Assembly (NCBI RefSeq): GCF_923868895.1
Contig: NZ_OV350343.1
Span: forward strand, 1,364,001 to 1,428,000
Reading direction: 5' to 3'
DNA: 64,000 nt
Source: Halomonas sp. TD01
Lineage (GTDB): Bacteria > Pseudomonadota > Gammaproteobacteria > Pseudomonadales > Halomonadaceae
The position numbers and the translations under genes were made by a program. Below the pieces are notes generated by a model. It made no database searches, was not told the origin of the DNA, and saw only the letters and a list, made by a program, of their open reading frames with translations. How positions within the stretch are numbered: the first letter of the stretch is position 1; every line of letters begins with the position of its first letter. Positions 28,051 through 36,791 of the stretch are shown in pieces.

Positions 28051-29661
28051 TTACAGGTTATCCAGATTCGGAGCCTGCTGGGGCCGCACAATCTTGATAT
28101 TTTCCTTCATTAGTGCCTTCATTAGCGAAAACACCATGGCAAATACCATGATGAAAATCGGTAGGCCAATGACGGTAATCACTTGCTGTAGCGCCACTAA
28201 CCCCGCATCCCCTGCGAGTATGATCAGCATGGCGGCAACGGCACCTTCCGAGACTCCCCAGAATACCCGCTGATGGATAGGGCCGGGTTCCGTGTCGCCG
28301 GTACACAGTAGGTCGATGACCAACGAAGCCGAGTCCGACGAAGTGGCAAAGAAAATCGCCACGATCACGACGGCAAGTCCTTGGATCAGCGTAGCAGCAG
28401 GGAAGTGCTCGAAGAACGCAAACATCGCTAATGGCACGCTATCCATGACGGCGGCCGTCATCACGCCAGCTTGGTCGCCCAGCTGTTCGCGAGCGGCCGC
28501 ACCGATACCATCGATTTCCATGGCCGACCAGCCAAAAATGGCGAACCACACTAGCGTAAATACAGAAGGCGCAAACAGCACACCAAGGACAAACTCACGG
28601 ATGGTACGACCCTTGGAAATGCGTGCTACAAACAAGCCGATAAAGGGAGACCATGTCACTGTCCAGGCCCAGTAGAAGACTGTCCAGTTACCCTGCCAGC
28701 CCCAACTGCCTTCTTCCCGGGTATATTGCGCTAAGGTGTCGTTCCAAAACGACAGAGGCACGATGTTGGAAATATAAATGCCAAGCGTTTCGATAATACC
28801 GCGCAGTAGAAAGACGGTAGAGCCGGTAAACAGTACAAACAACATCAGCCCTACGGCCAGACCGATATTGACGTTAGAAAGCAGCTTTACGCCTTTATCC
28901 AACCCCCCTGCAATGGAGGCTACCGCGACCGCCGTTAGCACGGTGATGATAACGACTTTACTGGTCACGCTATCAGCAATGCCAAAGAGTTCGCTTAGCC
29001 CTGCATTAATCTGAGAAGTGCCCAGCCCGATAGAAACGGCCACCCCAAACAGCGTTCCGAGCACCGCAAAGATATCGATCGTTTTACCGATAGGCCCGTA
29101 AATGCGCTCCTTGAGCAGCGGATAGAACACCGAGCTGACACGTACTGGTAGGTCGTAACGGTAAATAAAGTAGGCAAAGGCTAGCCCCGGTAGGGTGAAG
29201 ATGGTCCAGGTATGCAAGCCCAAGTGATACAGCGAAAAGCCCATCGCCTCCCGGGCGGCTTCTACCGTGTGTGGCTCAATATCGCCGTGGGGAGGGGTAG
29301 CAAAGTGAAAGACTGGTTCGGCGACTCCCCAGAACATCAATACCGTGCCGATACCGCCAGCAAACAGCATGGTGAACCAGGAAATGTTGCCATATTCCGG
29401 TCGGTCGTCTTCGCCGCCCAAGCGAATATTGCCGTAACGGCTCAACGCTATCCAAAGCAAAAAAACCAGCCAGAAACTAACCCCGAAGATAAAGAACCAG
29501 CCCAGATTAGTGACCACCCAGGTGCGGCCAGTGGCAAAAACGTTTCCGATAGCCTCTGGGGCAACGATAAGTGCCACCAGAAATAGCAGCATTAATCCGG
29601 CAGAGGCAAAGAAAATAGTAGGGTCCGTGCGAAGCCCCAGCCGTTGCGCGAGTTTTTCCAT
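28051..29661 (-). CDS. BCCT family betaine/choline/carnitine transporter (first)
   Basis: This 536-residue protein has twelve predicted helices. The BCCT signature is seen in GTVLMFWGVAEPVFHF near residue 106 and in WTVTWSPFIGLFVARISKGRTIREFVLG (about 325-355). The family takes up quaternary ammonium or sulfonium osmolytes with Na+ or H+. The long C-terminal osmosensing tail of BetP is absent: it ends soon after the last helix with a short polar tail. The exact substrate cannot be read. It probably serves osmoprotection. Confidence 0.9.
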   Translation of the reverse strand: MEKLAQRLGLRTDPTIFFASAGLMLLFLVALIVAPEAIGNVFATGRTWVVTNLGWFFIFGVSFWLVFLLWIALSRYGNIRLGGEDDRPEYGNISWFTMLFAGGIGTVLMFWGVAEPVFHFATPPHGDIEPHTVEAAREAMGFSLYHLGLHTWTIFTLPGLAFAYFIYRYDLPVRVSSVFYPLLKERIYGPIGKTIDIFAVLGTLFGVAVSIGLGTSQINAGLSELFGIADSVTSKVVIITVLTAVAVASIAGGLDKGVKLLSNVNIGLAVGLMLFVLFTGSTVFLLRGIIETLGIYISNIVPLSFWNDTLAQYTREEGSWGWQGNWTVFYWAWTVTWSPFIGLFVARISKGRTIREFVLGVLFAPSVFTLVWFAIFGWSAMEIDGIGAAAREQLGDQAGVMTAAVMDSVPLAMFAFFEHFPAATLIQGLAVVIVAIFFATSSDSASLVIDLLCTGDTEPGPIHQRVFWGVSEGAVAAMLIILAGDAGLVALQQVITVIGLPIFIMVFAMVFSLMKALMKENIKIVRPQQAPNLDNL

Positions 29662-29815
29662 GAGAAATTCCTTTTTATTGTTGGAATAGTCGACTCGAAG
29701 GGTTGTATGCCAGCTGAAAACAGACGACTTTTAGGAGTCTACCGATAATCCTTCTGCCCATGGAAGACGTGAAATGTGGCCTTTAGTTAAATCGTGCGGC
29801 GCTTACCAGAGAGCC

Positions 29816-29854
29816 ACAAAAAGACTGCCGGATGCTCTTAATAAGCGCCGGCAG
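29816..29854 (-). terminator. Rho-independent terminator after folM
   Basis: The arms CTGCCGG (29825-29831) and CCGGCAG (29848-29854) have further pairing inside. On the minus strand they are followed by TCTTTTTG. It lies about 50 bases after the folM stop and separates it from the BCCT gene. Confidence 0.75.
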
Positions 29855-29905
29855 CGTATATCGTAGGGGTTTTTTGAAGACAGGTTCGAAAGACGGCTTT
29901 TACTT

Positions 29906-30652
29906 TTAGCCTGGATAGTTTTCGGAATGACGCCCTTCAAGGTTGATCGACTCGCCGCCATCGACAAATAGAATTTGCCCAGCAACAAAGCCATTGTCTA
30001 ATAAGTAGTGCAAAGCTTGTACAAGGTGGGAGGGGTTACCCTGGTGTTTAACGGGAATACCTTCAATACGCCATTGAATATAGTCGCTGGTGCGTTGAGA
30101 GGCAGGCAGTACCACGCCGGGAGCAATACCGTTAATACGCAGCCGTGGTGCAAACTCAAGTGCTGCCATGCGCGTCATGTCCGCAAGGCTCTTTTTCGAC
30201 AGTAAATATGCTGCATAAGGGTATTGATGGTAGGCCACTTTATTGTCAATGATGTTAATAACTTGGCCGTTATCGACGGTGTCTGCAAAGTGTCGTGTGA
30301 GCAGCAATGGTGTAAACATATTGACTCTAAATTGCGTCTCCAGCATGGCCATGTCGGTGTCTGCAATGGGAGCAGGCTCATACGCAGAAGCGCTATTAAG
30401 CAGCACATTTAGGTTCGGGAAGTGCTGTTTGGCGGCTGTCACAAGCTCTTCAAGAGAGTCGCTCAAAAAGTTACACGGCAGTATTTCGCAGCGCTGGCCT
30501 TTGGCGCGAATTGTCTTAGCAACGTCTTCGGCTTCATCACGTGAGCTATTCACGTGTAAGGCAATATCATAGCCTTTATCTGCCAGGGCTTCGGCGAAAT
30601 AACGCCCCAAACGTGTGGCGCCGCCAGTGACAAGTGCAGCAGATGAACTCAT
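29906..30652 (-). CDS. folM: Pteridine reductase-like SDR, dihydromonapterin/dihydrofolate reductase FolM
   Basis: This 248-residue short-chain dehydrogenase has the pteridine-reductase form of the coenzyme motif, TGX3RXG (TGGATRLG, residues 9-16), where the Arg favours NADPH. The catalytic pair is in YLLSK near residue 150. Functional family members (FolM, PTR1) reduce dihydromonapterin or dihydrofolate. The assignment is supported by the divergent neighbouring folK gene, a pterin-pathway enzyme. A generic SDR is the alternative. Confidence 0.82.
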   Translation of the reverse strand: MSSSAALVTGGATRLGRYFAEALADKGYDIALHVNSSRDEAEDVAKTIRAKGQRCEILPCNFLSDSLEELVTAAKQHFPNLNVLLNSASAYEPAPIADTDMAMLETQFRVNMFTPLLLTRHFADTVDNGQVINIIDNKVAYHQYPYAAYLLSKKSLADMTRMAALEFAPRLRINGIAPGVVLPASQRTSDYIQWRIEGIPVKHQGNPSHLVQALHYLLDNGFVAGQILFVDGGESINLEGRHSENYPG

Positions 30653-30820
30653 GCAAGATTCCCCAAAGTGGATTAACTTTTCAACGTACTAAGCGTTAAG
30701 CATGACTTTCTGCGTGAGCGTAGCGTTTGTCAATGTCTTGTACAGGACTTGAACAAAATAACAGGCCAGCTAATCTTACGTATCATCAATGTGACTCGAC
30801 CACCGTCTTCGGGTTATGCC

Positions 30821-30863
30821 TTTAAGAGTAGGGTTTCTAAGATTTAGGGCCTCTAAGATTAGG
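30821..30863 (+). repeat. Three imperfect tandem repeats at the folK ribosome site
   Basis: Units TTTAAGAGTAGGG (30821), TCTAAGATTTAGGG (30836) and TCTAAGATTAGG (30852) repeat with a 15-16-base period. The last AGGA is the folK ribosome site; the first two also carry AGGG. Confidence 0.7.
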
Positions 30864-30871
30864 ATGCAGCT

Positions 30872-31318
30872 ATGCCACTCTCGTCGTTAAACACTACGCC
30901 CGATACGGCCTACCATGAATGCTTAATCTCTCTCGGTACCAATATTGAGCCGGAACATCACTTTCACGAAGCACTGACCATTTTGCGCAGTGAATGTGAG
31001 CTGATAGCAAGCTCAGAGGCGATTCGCACAGCCCCGGTTGGCTATCAACACCAGCCAGATTTTCTTAATGCGGCGTTACTGGTGCGAACAACGCTTGATC
31101 ACGACGCTTTCCGCGCCTACTTAAAAGATGTAGAAAACCGCCTGGGGCGTGTACGTGGCCCCATCAAATCAGGACCGAGAACCATGGACTTGGATATTGT
31201 GGCGTGGGACGGTGAAATCATCGACGAGGGGTACTACCAACATAGTTACGTGCGTCGTCCGGTAGATGAAGTGCTCACAGCCAGTTGCCGTTCACTTAAA
31301 CAACGAGAATATTCATGA
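30872..31318 (+). CDS. folK: 2-amino-4-hydroxy-6-hydroxymethyldihydropteridine diphosphokinase FolK
   Basis: This 148-residue protein has the HPPK features SLGTNIEPEHHFHEALTIL at the start, EAIRTAPVGYQHQPDFLNAALLV in the middle, and the Mg/ATP motif GPRTMDLDIVAWDG near residue 104. It transfers pyrophosphate from ATP to hydroxymethyl-dihydropterin in folate synthesis. It is slightly shorter than E. coli FolK (about 158) at the C-terminus and may be a second copy paired with folM, with which it is divergent. The ribosome site AGGA is 7 bases before the ATG. Confidence 0.87.
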   Translation: MPLSSLNTTPDTAYHECLISLGTNIEPEHHFHEALTILRSECELIASSEAIRTAPVGYQHQPDFLNAALLVRTTLDHDAFRAYLKDVENRLGRVRGPIKSGPRTMDLDIVAWDGEIIDEGYYQHSYVRRPVDEVLTASCRSLKQREYS

Positions 31319-31339
31319 TTTTTGCTTAGTGGCCGATAA
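31313..31339 (+). promoter_or_regulatory. Sigma-28 (FliA) type promoter for the orphan flagellin
   Basis: The -10 box GCCGATAA (31332-31339) is a perfect consensus match. Eleven bases upstream lies TCATGATT (31313-31320), a 5-of-8 match to TAAAGTTT. The -35 box overlaps the folK stop. The predicted leader is about 48 bases. Confidence 0.7.
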
Positions 31340-31393
31340 TAAGAAAAGTAGTCCTCCATCTTTGGGCGGGCTGACCTTCCACGGAGGCGCGCG

Positions 31394-32215
31394 TTGCTTA
31401 GCCTAAACACGAATCTGATGTCTCTTATCGTGCAGAACAATCTGCGTGGCAGCCAGCAAGCCATGCAGACGGCTATGGAGCGCCTGTCATCTGGGCTACG
31501 CATCAACAGTGCCAAGGATGATCCTGCAGGTCAGGCGATTGCCAACCGTATGAGTGCTCAGCTGCGTGGTATGGAGCAAGCCATTCGCAATACCAACGAT
31601 GGTATTTCCATGGCGCAAACAGCGGAAGGCTCGCTAGACCAAATTAACGATAACTTGCAGCGTATTCGTGAACTGAGTGTGCAAGCAGCTAACGGCACTA
31701 ACTCTTCTGATGACCTTGTTTCAATTCAAGACGAGATTGATCAGCGCCTAGAAGAAATTGATCGTATTGCCGAGCAGAGCAACTTCAACGGCATCAAGTT
31801 GTTTGATAGTACCAAGTCGGTAAATATTCAGGTGGGTGCTAACGATGGCGATAGCATTGCGGTGCGCTTTGCAGCCATGAATAGACAGGCACTGGGGCTG
31901 GAAAACTTTAGTGTTTTAGATAATGGCAGTGCAACAGAAAGCCCGCTGAAGGCGATGGATGATGCTATCAAACAGGTGGATCGCCAGCGGAGCTATTTAG
32001 GCGCGGTGCAAAATCGCTTCGAAAGTGTGATTGATGGCCTCAATACCAACATTATCAACACGTCTGCTGCTCAGTCGCGTATTCAAGACGCTGATTATGC
32101 CCGTGAAGTTTCCAATCTAATTCGAGCGCAAATTCTGCAGCAAGCAGGCATTGCGATTTTGGCTCAGGCCAACCAGCAGCCGCAGATGATTCTACGCCTG
32201 CTGGAAGGGTTATGA
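31394..32215 (+). CDS. Short flagellin, orphan copy
   Basis: This 273-residue flagellin keeps the conserved D0/D1 helices: N-terminal LSSGLRINSAKDDPAGQAIANRM and the QAANGTNSSDDLVSIQDEI segment, and C-terminal QSRIQDADYAREVSNLIRAQILQQAGIAILAQANQ. The surface D2/D3 domains are almost absent, with only about 40 residues between the core halves. It would be secreted by the flagellar export apparatus and assembled into the filament. The start is TTG at 31394 with GGAGG 6 bases before. No other flagellar gene is nearby, so it is an isolated copy under its own sigma-28 promoter. Confidence 0.92.
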   Translation: MLSLNTNLMSLIVQNNLRGSQQAMQTAMERLSSGLRINSAKDDPAGQAIANRMSAQLRGMEQAIRNTNDGISMAQTAEGSLDQINDNLQRIRELSVQAANGTNSSDDLVSIQDEIDQRLEEIDRIAEQSNFNGIKLFDSTKSVNIQVGANDGDSIAVRFAAMNRQALGLENFSVLDNGSATESPLKAMDDAIKQVDRQRSYLGAVQNRFESVIDGLNTNIINTSAAQSRIQDADYAREVSNLIRAQILQQAGIAILAQANQQPQMILRLLEGL

Positions 32216-32224
32216 TAAAAACCG

Positions 32225-33787
32225 TTACTCGATAATGCCTTGTTCACGCGCCATGGCATAGGCTGCTTGCGGGCCATTCCACAGCGATGGTAGCAAAATT
32301 AGTGAAACGGGAATTGCGGTAATCACGATAAATTGCTGCAAAGCGCCAATCTGCCCAGCGCCCATGTAAAGCAGCACCGCTGCCATTAGCGCCATGGCAA
32401 TCCCCCAAAAAGCACTCACGTAAGGGCTCGGGTCATCATGGCCCGCACCCACTACCGCAATGGCGTAACTCATCGAATCACCGGTGGTGGCCACAAAAAT
32501 CGTAGTCAGTAACAAAATTGCCAGTGCCATCCACGTGCCTCCGGGGAGCGCCTGGGCCACGGTGAGCGTCGCCACATCAAACTGGAAATTATTCAGCGCT
32601 TCTGTCAGGTCGATTACGCCGGTGAGCTGGTAGTAAATGCCCGAGCCGCCAAGCAGGGTAAACCAGACGGTGGTAGCAATGGGGGCGAGTACTGCCACGG
32701 CAAGAATCATCTCGCGAATACTACGCCCACGTGAAATACGCGCCACGAAAATTGCCATCAGCGGTGCATAGCCAATAAACCAAGCAAAGAAAAAGACGGT
32801 CCACCACTGCATCCACCAGGCGGGGGCGGTGTCGGCGGTCATAGTTGCCATGGTGAAGAACTCACTCATGTAAGCGCCCATGCTTGACACATAGGTGTTG
32901 ACCAAAAACAGCGTGGGGCCAAACACAACAATCACCGCGCCAATGGCAAGTGCCAGCAGTACGTTAAAGCGACTAAGTAGTTGAATGCCTCTATGAACAC
33001 CGCTCATGGAAGAAAGCACGTAAATGCAGCCGAGTACCGCCAGGATAATGAGCTGCCCTGGGTAGCCCTCGGGGAGGCCGAACAGCTCATGCAAGCCAAA
33101 GCTGACCTGAGTAGCCAGAAACCCAATGGGGCCGACGGTACCTGCTACCAGTGCAATTACGCAGCAGGCATCTACCAAGCCACCTAGCGGGCCGCGCATG
33201 AGGCGCTCGCCAAAAATGGGGTAAAGCAGCGTGCGTGGCTGTAACGGCTGACCTTTTACATAGTGGGCATGGGCGAGCACTACAGCGGTCAGTGAGCCAA
33301 GCACCGCCCAGGCTAGAAAGCCCCAGTGCATAAACGACTGGGCAAGGGCGCTTGAAACGGCTTCGGCGGTGCCTGCTTCGGTGTCAAAGGCAGGTGGCGT
33401 TACTACGAAGTGATATATCGGCTCTCCGGCGGCAAAGAAGACGCCACCACCTGCGAGTAATGTGCACAGAATGATCGATAACCACTTGAATGTGCTCATC
33501 TCTGGAGTATCGAGATTGCCAATCTTGGCTTTTGCCGCTGGCGTAACTGCCAAGCCAATGGCAATAAAAAAGGTCAGTAACAGTAGCAACTGAAAGTAGC
33601 TGCCTAGCACTAGGGCAGTCCAGGCAAAGCCAGCACTAATTGAGTTGGCGACAAGATCAATGTCGTAAAAGGAGAGGGCAAGAAACGCCACAATAAAACC
33701 GATGCTAAGCACCAGTACGATGGGGTCGCCGAGGGAAAACCGCGAAGAACCCTCGCTGGTGTGGACAGGTTGGTTCATTAAGAACAC
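32225..33787 (-). CDS. BCCT family transporter (second)
   Basis: This 520-residue protein has about twelve helices. Family motifs occur as GGGVFFAAGEPIYHFVV (about residue 115) and FAWFIGYAPLMAIFVARISRGRSIREMIL (about 335-365). It has diverged from the first BCCT protein: the usual tryptophans before the signature are partly replaced (FAWFIGYAP rather than WTVTWSPF), which suggests another substrate. Only 9 bases separate its stop from the flagellin stop, and no terminator is seen there. Its upstream region holds a promoter, a palindrome and a terminator (33881-33960). Confidence 0.88.
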   Translation of the reverse strand: MFLMNQPVHTSEGSSRFSLGDPIVLVLSIGFIVAFLALSFYDIDLVANSISAGFAWTALVLGSYFQLLLLLTFFIAIGLAVTPAAKAKIGNLDTPEMSTFKWLSIILCTLLAGGGVFFAAGEPIYHFVVTPPAFDTEAGTAEAVSSALAQSFMHWGFLAWAVLGSLTAVVLAHAHYVKGQPLQPRTLLYPIFGERLMRGPLGGLVDACCVIALVAGTVGPIGFLATQVSFGLHELFGLPEGYPGQLIILAVLGCIYVLSSMSGVHRGIQLLSRFNVLLALAIGAVIVVFGPTLFLVNTYVSSMGAYMSEFFTMATMTADTAPAWWMQWWTVFFFAWFIGYAPLMAIFVARISRGRSIREMILAVAVLAPIATTVWFTLLGGSGIYYQLTGVIDLTEALNNFQFDVATLTVAQALPGGTWMALAILLLTTIFVATTGDSMSYAIAVVGAGHDDPSPYVSAFWGIAMALMAAVLLYMGAGQIGALQQFIVITAIPVSLILLPSLWNGPQAAYAMAREQGIIE

Positions 33788-33882
33788 CTATGTTTGATGG
33801 GGATTGGGTAAGCGGGGCCATTGAGCTTAACAAAACCGTGCGTGAGCAGGCTTAACGCTCAAATGCGCTCGGTTTTCAAAAC

Positions 33883-33911
33883 AAAAAAAAGCGCCATTCA
33901 AGGAATGGCGC
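33883..33911 (-). terminator. Rho-independent terminator upstream of the second BCCT gene
   Basis: The arms GCGCCATTC (33891-33899) and GAATGGCGC (33903-33911) enclose a 3-base loop. On the minus strand they are followed by eight T residues. It lies about 210 bases after the DUF481 stop and about 100 bases before the BCCT start. Confidence 0.85.
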
Positions 33912-33931
33912 GAGGACAGGAAACTGAAAAT

Positions 33932-33960
33932 ATTATATCTCGAATATAGACCAAGGTCTA
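33932..33960 (-). promoter_or_regulatory. Sigma-70-like promoter with overlapping palindrome
   Basis: On the minus strand TAGACC, 17 bases, TATAAT (33932-33937) forms a promoter with a perfect -10 box. The -35 overlaps the dyad TAGACC-AA-GGTCTA (33947-33960), a likely operator. The predicted start near 33925 is only about 15 bases before the terminator hairpin. Confidence 0.5.
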
Positions 33961-34120
33961 ATGATGAAAGAAAAATTGCATGAAAATGGTGCGAGGAGCG
34001 CTGGTGATGCACCATTGTGAACCGGTTAGCAATTGCCGTAATTGGCTGAAAAATAAGCTAACTACCTGATAATTATTGTGAATAAATTAAAGTGTTGCTG
34101 ATAAAGTAAGCAATGGCGTG

Positions 34121-34867
34121 TCACCAGTGATATAGCAGTGACGCGCTGGTAGTGCTGTCAGTGCGTTCATTGGCATCATCAGGCGGCTGCGAGTTGTGCT
34201 TGATTTCATGGGAAAGGCGCAGCGAAAGACGTGAATTAAGTCGAGCCGTCAGTGCCGTTAATGAACGCGCTGTGGTGTTCTTGCGGGTATATTCCACCGA
34301 CATTTCCTGAGCGATATCAGCGTAATCCGAAAAACCAAATCGATAGTCGAGTGCCGTATAAGCAACAGCCAATTGTTCATTATCGGCGTCGCGCAGTCGG
34401 TCATTTCGATATCCAGGCCCCGCTTCTAACGAAAGTGAATGCCGCTCGCCGGTTAGCAGCTGACGCCCATAACCACCAATGGCGGAAAGCTGCTGATCGT
34501 AGCCAGCAAAGCGGTCTTTTTCCCAGCGGGCAAAGCCAAACAGGTAGTGGGGCCCGCTAAAGTCAAAGCGCTCTCTCCCTGCCACTAAATATTGTTCTGC
34601 ACTGGTTTCTCCGTTCTTGCTCACATTGCGCACTTCACCGCGCAGCGAGTGAGTGAAGTCTCCCGTTAGCCACGTCAGTCGTGTCTTTCCAATCAACGTT
34701 TGGCTATTGGTGTTGCCGGAAAGATGGGTAAAGCCAAGCTCGGCATCGCCACTGAACACAGGCGTATCATCTTGTGGCGGTGGTGGGGCGTAAAACGGAT
34801 AAGCGGCGGCGGAGGTTGCCCATAGCGACAAGCTAGTCAGCAAAACATTTCTTAATAAGCTCAACAC
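34121..34867 (-). CDS. DUF481 family outer-membrane protein (YdiY-like)
   Basis: This 248-residue protein has a signal peptide (MLSLLRNVLLTSLSLWATSAAA). The body starts with FSGDAELGFTHLSGNTNSQTLIGK, the DUF481 opening, and continues as alternating beta strands ending LLYHW, with an aromatic C-terminal residue typical of outer-membrane barrels. YdiY-type proteins respond to acid or salt in E. coli, and the role is unknown. A proline-rich stretch (APPPPQDD) links the signal to the barrel. Confidence 0.82.
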   Translation of the reverse strand: MLSLLRNVLLTSLSLWATSAAAYPFYAPPPPQDDTPVFSGDAELGFTHLSGNTNSQTLIGKTRLTWLTGDFTHSLRGEVRNVSKNGETSAEQYLVAGRERFDFSGPHYLFGFARWEKDRFAGYDQQLSAIGGYGRQLLTGERHSLSLEAGPGYRNDRLRDADNEQLAVAYTALDYRFGFSDYADIAQEMSVEYTRKNTTARSLTALTARLNSRLSLRLSHEIKHNSQPPDDANERTDSTTSASLLYHW

Positions 34868-35042
34868 GTAACTCCTCCGTGAGTATCGGTCATTGTGAGA
34901 GGCGGGATGTTGCAGGATGAAAGGTCGTCATGCACGCTTAAAAAGTGGTGAGTATATCGATAAAAACAAAAACAGTAGCTGCTAAATAAGCAAACAATTG
35001 AAAAAACGCAACGGCTAACGCCGCTTGGCGCTGCATGCCATA

Positions 35043-36758
35043 ATGACGCTGTTGCGTCTAGTGAGTTCCTTTATGACCGCCCCACGCCCTCGTACGTTGG
35101 CTGAATTACAGCGCTGGCGCCGCACTCGCGCCAAGCGTCGCTGGTACAAGCGAAGTTTTCGCCTGCAGGTCATGTTGCTAGTTGGCCTGCTATTGGCGGG
35201 TATGTTGTTGGCGCAGGGTACCTACCTGAATCACCGAAAAGCAGAAATTATTACCCATCAAATGGGCGAGCGGGCGCTGGCAGTGGCCAAGACCGTGGCA
35301 GGCATGCCGCAAATTGTTAATGCTTTCTCGACACCTAACCCCTCGCTGACTATTCAGCCGCTTGCTGAGCGAGTTCGCCACGAGACTGGTGCCCGCTACG
35401 TTGTGGTCGGTAATGCTCAGTCGATTCGCTACTCGCACCCAGTGCCTGAGCGGATTGGACAGCCAATGGTGGGTGGCGATAATGACCTAGCGCTGATCCA
35501 CGGACAGTCATACGTATCGGAAGCCACTGGAACGCTAGGAACCGCCATGCGGGGCAAAGCGCCCATCTGGGATGAAGAGGGCAACATCATCGGGGTGGTT
35601 TCGGTGGGCTTCATGCTGGAGCGGGTTGATATGGATGTGGCTCGCTATACCAGCTTGGGGTGGGCGCTGGTAGCGCTGATGATTTTGCTGGGATTTGCTG
35701 GGGCGTATTGGCTCTCGCAGCATCTTAAAAAGGTCATTCTTGGTTTAGAGCCTTATGAAATAGCCCGCTTGGCCATGGAAAAAGAGGCCATCTTGCAATC
35801 CATCCACGAAGGCATCTTGGCGGTTAACCGCGATGGCCAGATCACCTTGGTCAATCAGCAGGCGCGACGCTTTCTAGGGTTATCGGATGAACAGGTATTA
35901 CTGGGGCAGCCGATTCGTGAGGTGGTGCCCAACTCGCGGTTAATAGAGGTGCTAAAGCACGGCGAGCAGGAGTTTGACCAGGAAATGTGGCTGGGTGACC
36001 ATCCGGTAGTGGCCAACCGTGTGCCCATTCTGCATGAAGGCGAGATTGAAGGTGCCGTTGCTACGTTTCGTAGTCGCCGTGAAATTATTGATCTTTCCCA
36101 GGCACTTACCCAGGCAAGCCGTGATGTGGATATGTTACGTGCCCAGGCTCACGAGTTTTCCAACAAACTTTACACCATTTCTGGGCTCTTGCAGCTTAAC
36201 CGGGCTGACGAGGCGCTAGCGCTGATTCATCACGAAACCGAACGTGCTCAGGCGCAAATGAGCTTTTTAATGCGCCACGTGGCTGATGCGGTACTCAGTG
36301 GCACATTGCTGGGTAAATTGACCCGTGCCCGGGAGCTGGGGGTGGCACTGGAAATTGATGAGCAGAGCTCGCTTTCCTGCCCGCTGACGGTTACCGGGCA
36401 AGAGGTGATGATGAGCGTGGTGGGCAACTTATTAGATAATGCCTGCCATGCAGCGCTGAATGGCCCAAACAGCGATACCCCGAAAGTCCGCCTATTTTTT
36501 ACGGATCTGGGGGAGCAGCTGTTGATTGAGGTAGAGGATAACGGCTCTGGCGTACCCGGCGAGCATGCGGAATCGATCTTTCAAGAAGGGTTTTCGACCA
36601 AAACCGGTAAACATCGTGGCATTGGTTTAGCGCTGGTCGCCCGGCTGTGCCGTCAGCACGGCGGCGAGGTGACATTAGAAGAGAGCGAATTAGGCGGTGC
36701 GTGCTTTATTGCCGTGCTGGATCGTTCGCTTTGCGATCAAGTAGCCACGACGACTTAA
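35043..36758 (+). CDS. CitA/DcuS-type sensor histidine kinase for the Tct system
   Basis: The protein has about 571 residues from the ATG at 35043; an ATG at 35073 is also plausible. The order is a cytoplasmic basic segment, TM1 (about 43-63), a periplasmic PAS-like sensor (70-190, with RYVVVGNAQSIRYSHP), TM2 (about 202-224), a cytoplasmic PAS (245-350), the phosphoacceptor H-box QAHEFSNKLYTISGLLQL and the ATPase N-box NLLDNACHAAL with DNGSGVP and GIGLALV. The LytS/CitA-class kinases sense di- or tricarboxylates. The response regulator and tctCBA genes follow, so it probably senses the TctC ligand. Confidence 0.88.
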   Translation: MTLLRLVSSFMTAPRPRTLAELQRWRRTRAKRRWYKRSFRLQVMLLVGLLLAGMLLAQGTYLNHRKAEIITHQMGERALAVAKTVAGMPQIVNAFSTPNPSLTIQPLAERVRHETGARYVVVGNAQSIRYSHPVPERIGQPMVGGDNDLALIHGQSYVSEATGTLGTAMRGKAPIWDEEGNIIGVVSVGFMLERVDMDVARYTSLGWALVALMILLGFAGAYWLSQHLKKVILGLEPYEIARLAMEKEAILQSIHEGILAVNRDGQITLVNQQARRFLGLSDEQVLLGQPIREVVPNSRLIEVLKHGEQEFDQEMWLGDHPVVANRVPILHEGEIEGAVATFRSRREIIDLSQALTQASRDVDMLRAQAHEFSNKLYTISGLLQLNRADEALALIHHETERAQAQMSFLMRHVADAVLSGTLLGKLTRARELGVALEIDEQSSLSCPLTVTGQEVMMSVVGNLLDNACHAALNGPNSDTPKVRLFFTDLGEQLLIEVEDNGSGVPGEHAESIFQEGFSTKTGKHRGIGLALVARLCRQHGGEVTLEESELGGACFIAVLDRSLCDQVATTT

Positions 36759-36791
36759 ATCATAATAACGACGCCAGTAAGAGGAATGACT

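Larger units (their letters stand above)
33788..34120. other. Intergenic leader region of the second BCCT gene
   Basis: This 333-base gap lies between the DUF481 gene and the BCCT gene, both on the minus strand. It holds a strong hairpin with T run, a sigma-70-like promoter and a palindrome, listed separately. The rest (33961-34120) is AT-rich and I see no gene in it. Confidence 0.6.

Noticed and set aside
31394..32215. Flagellin pseudogene
   Set aside because: It is short, but both conserved ends are intact and in frame, with a ribosome site and promoter, so it is a natural short flagellin.
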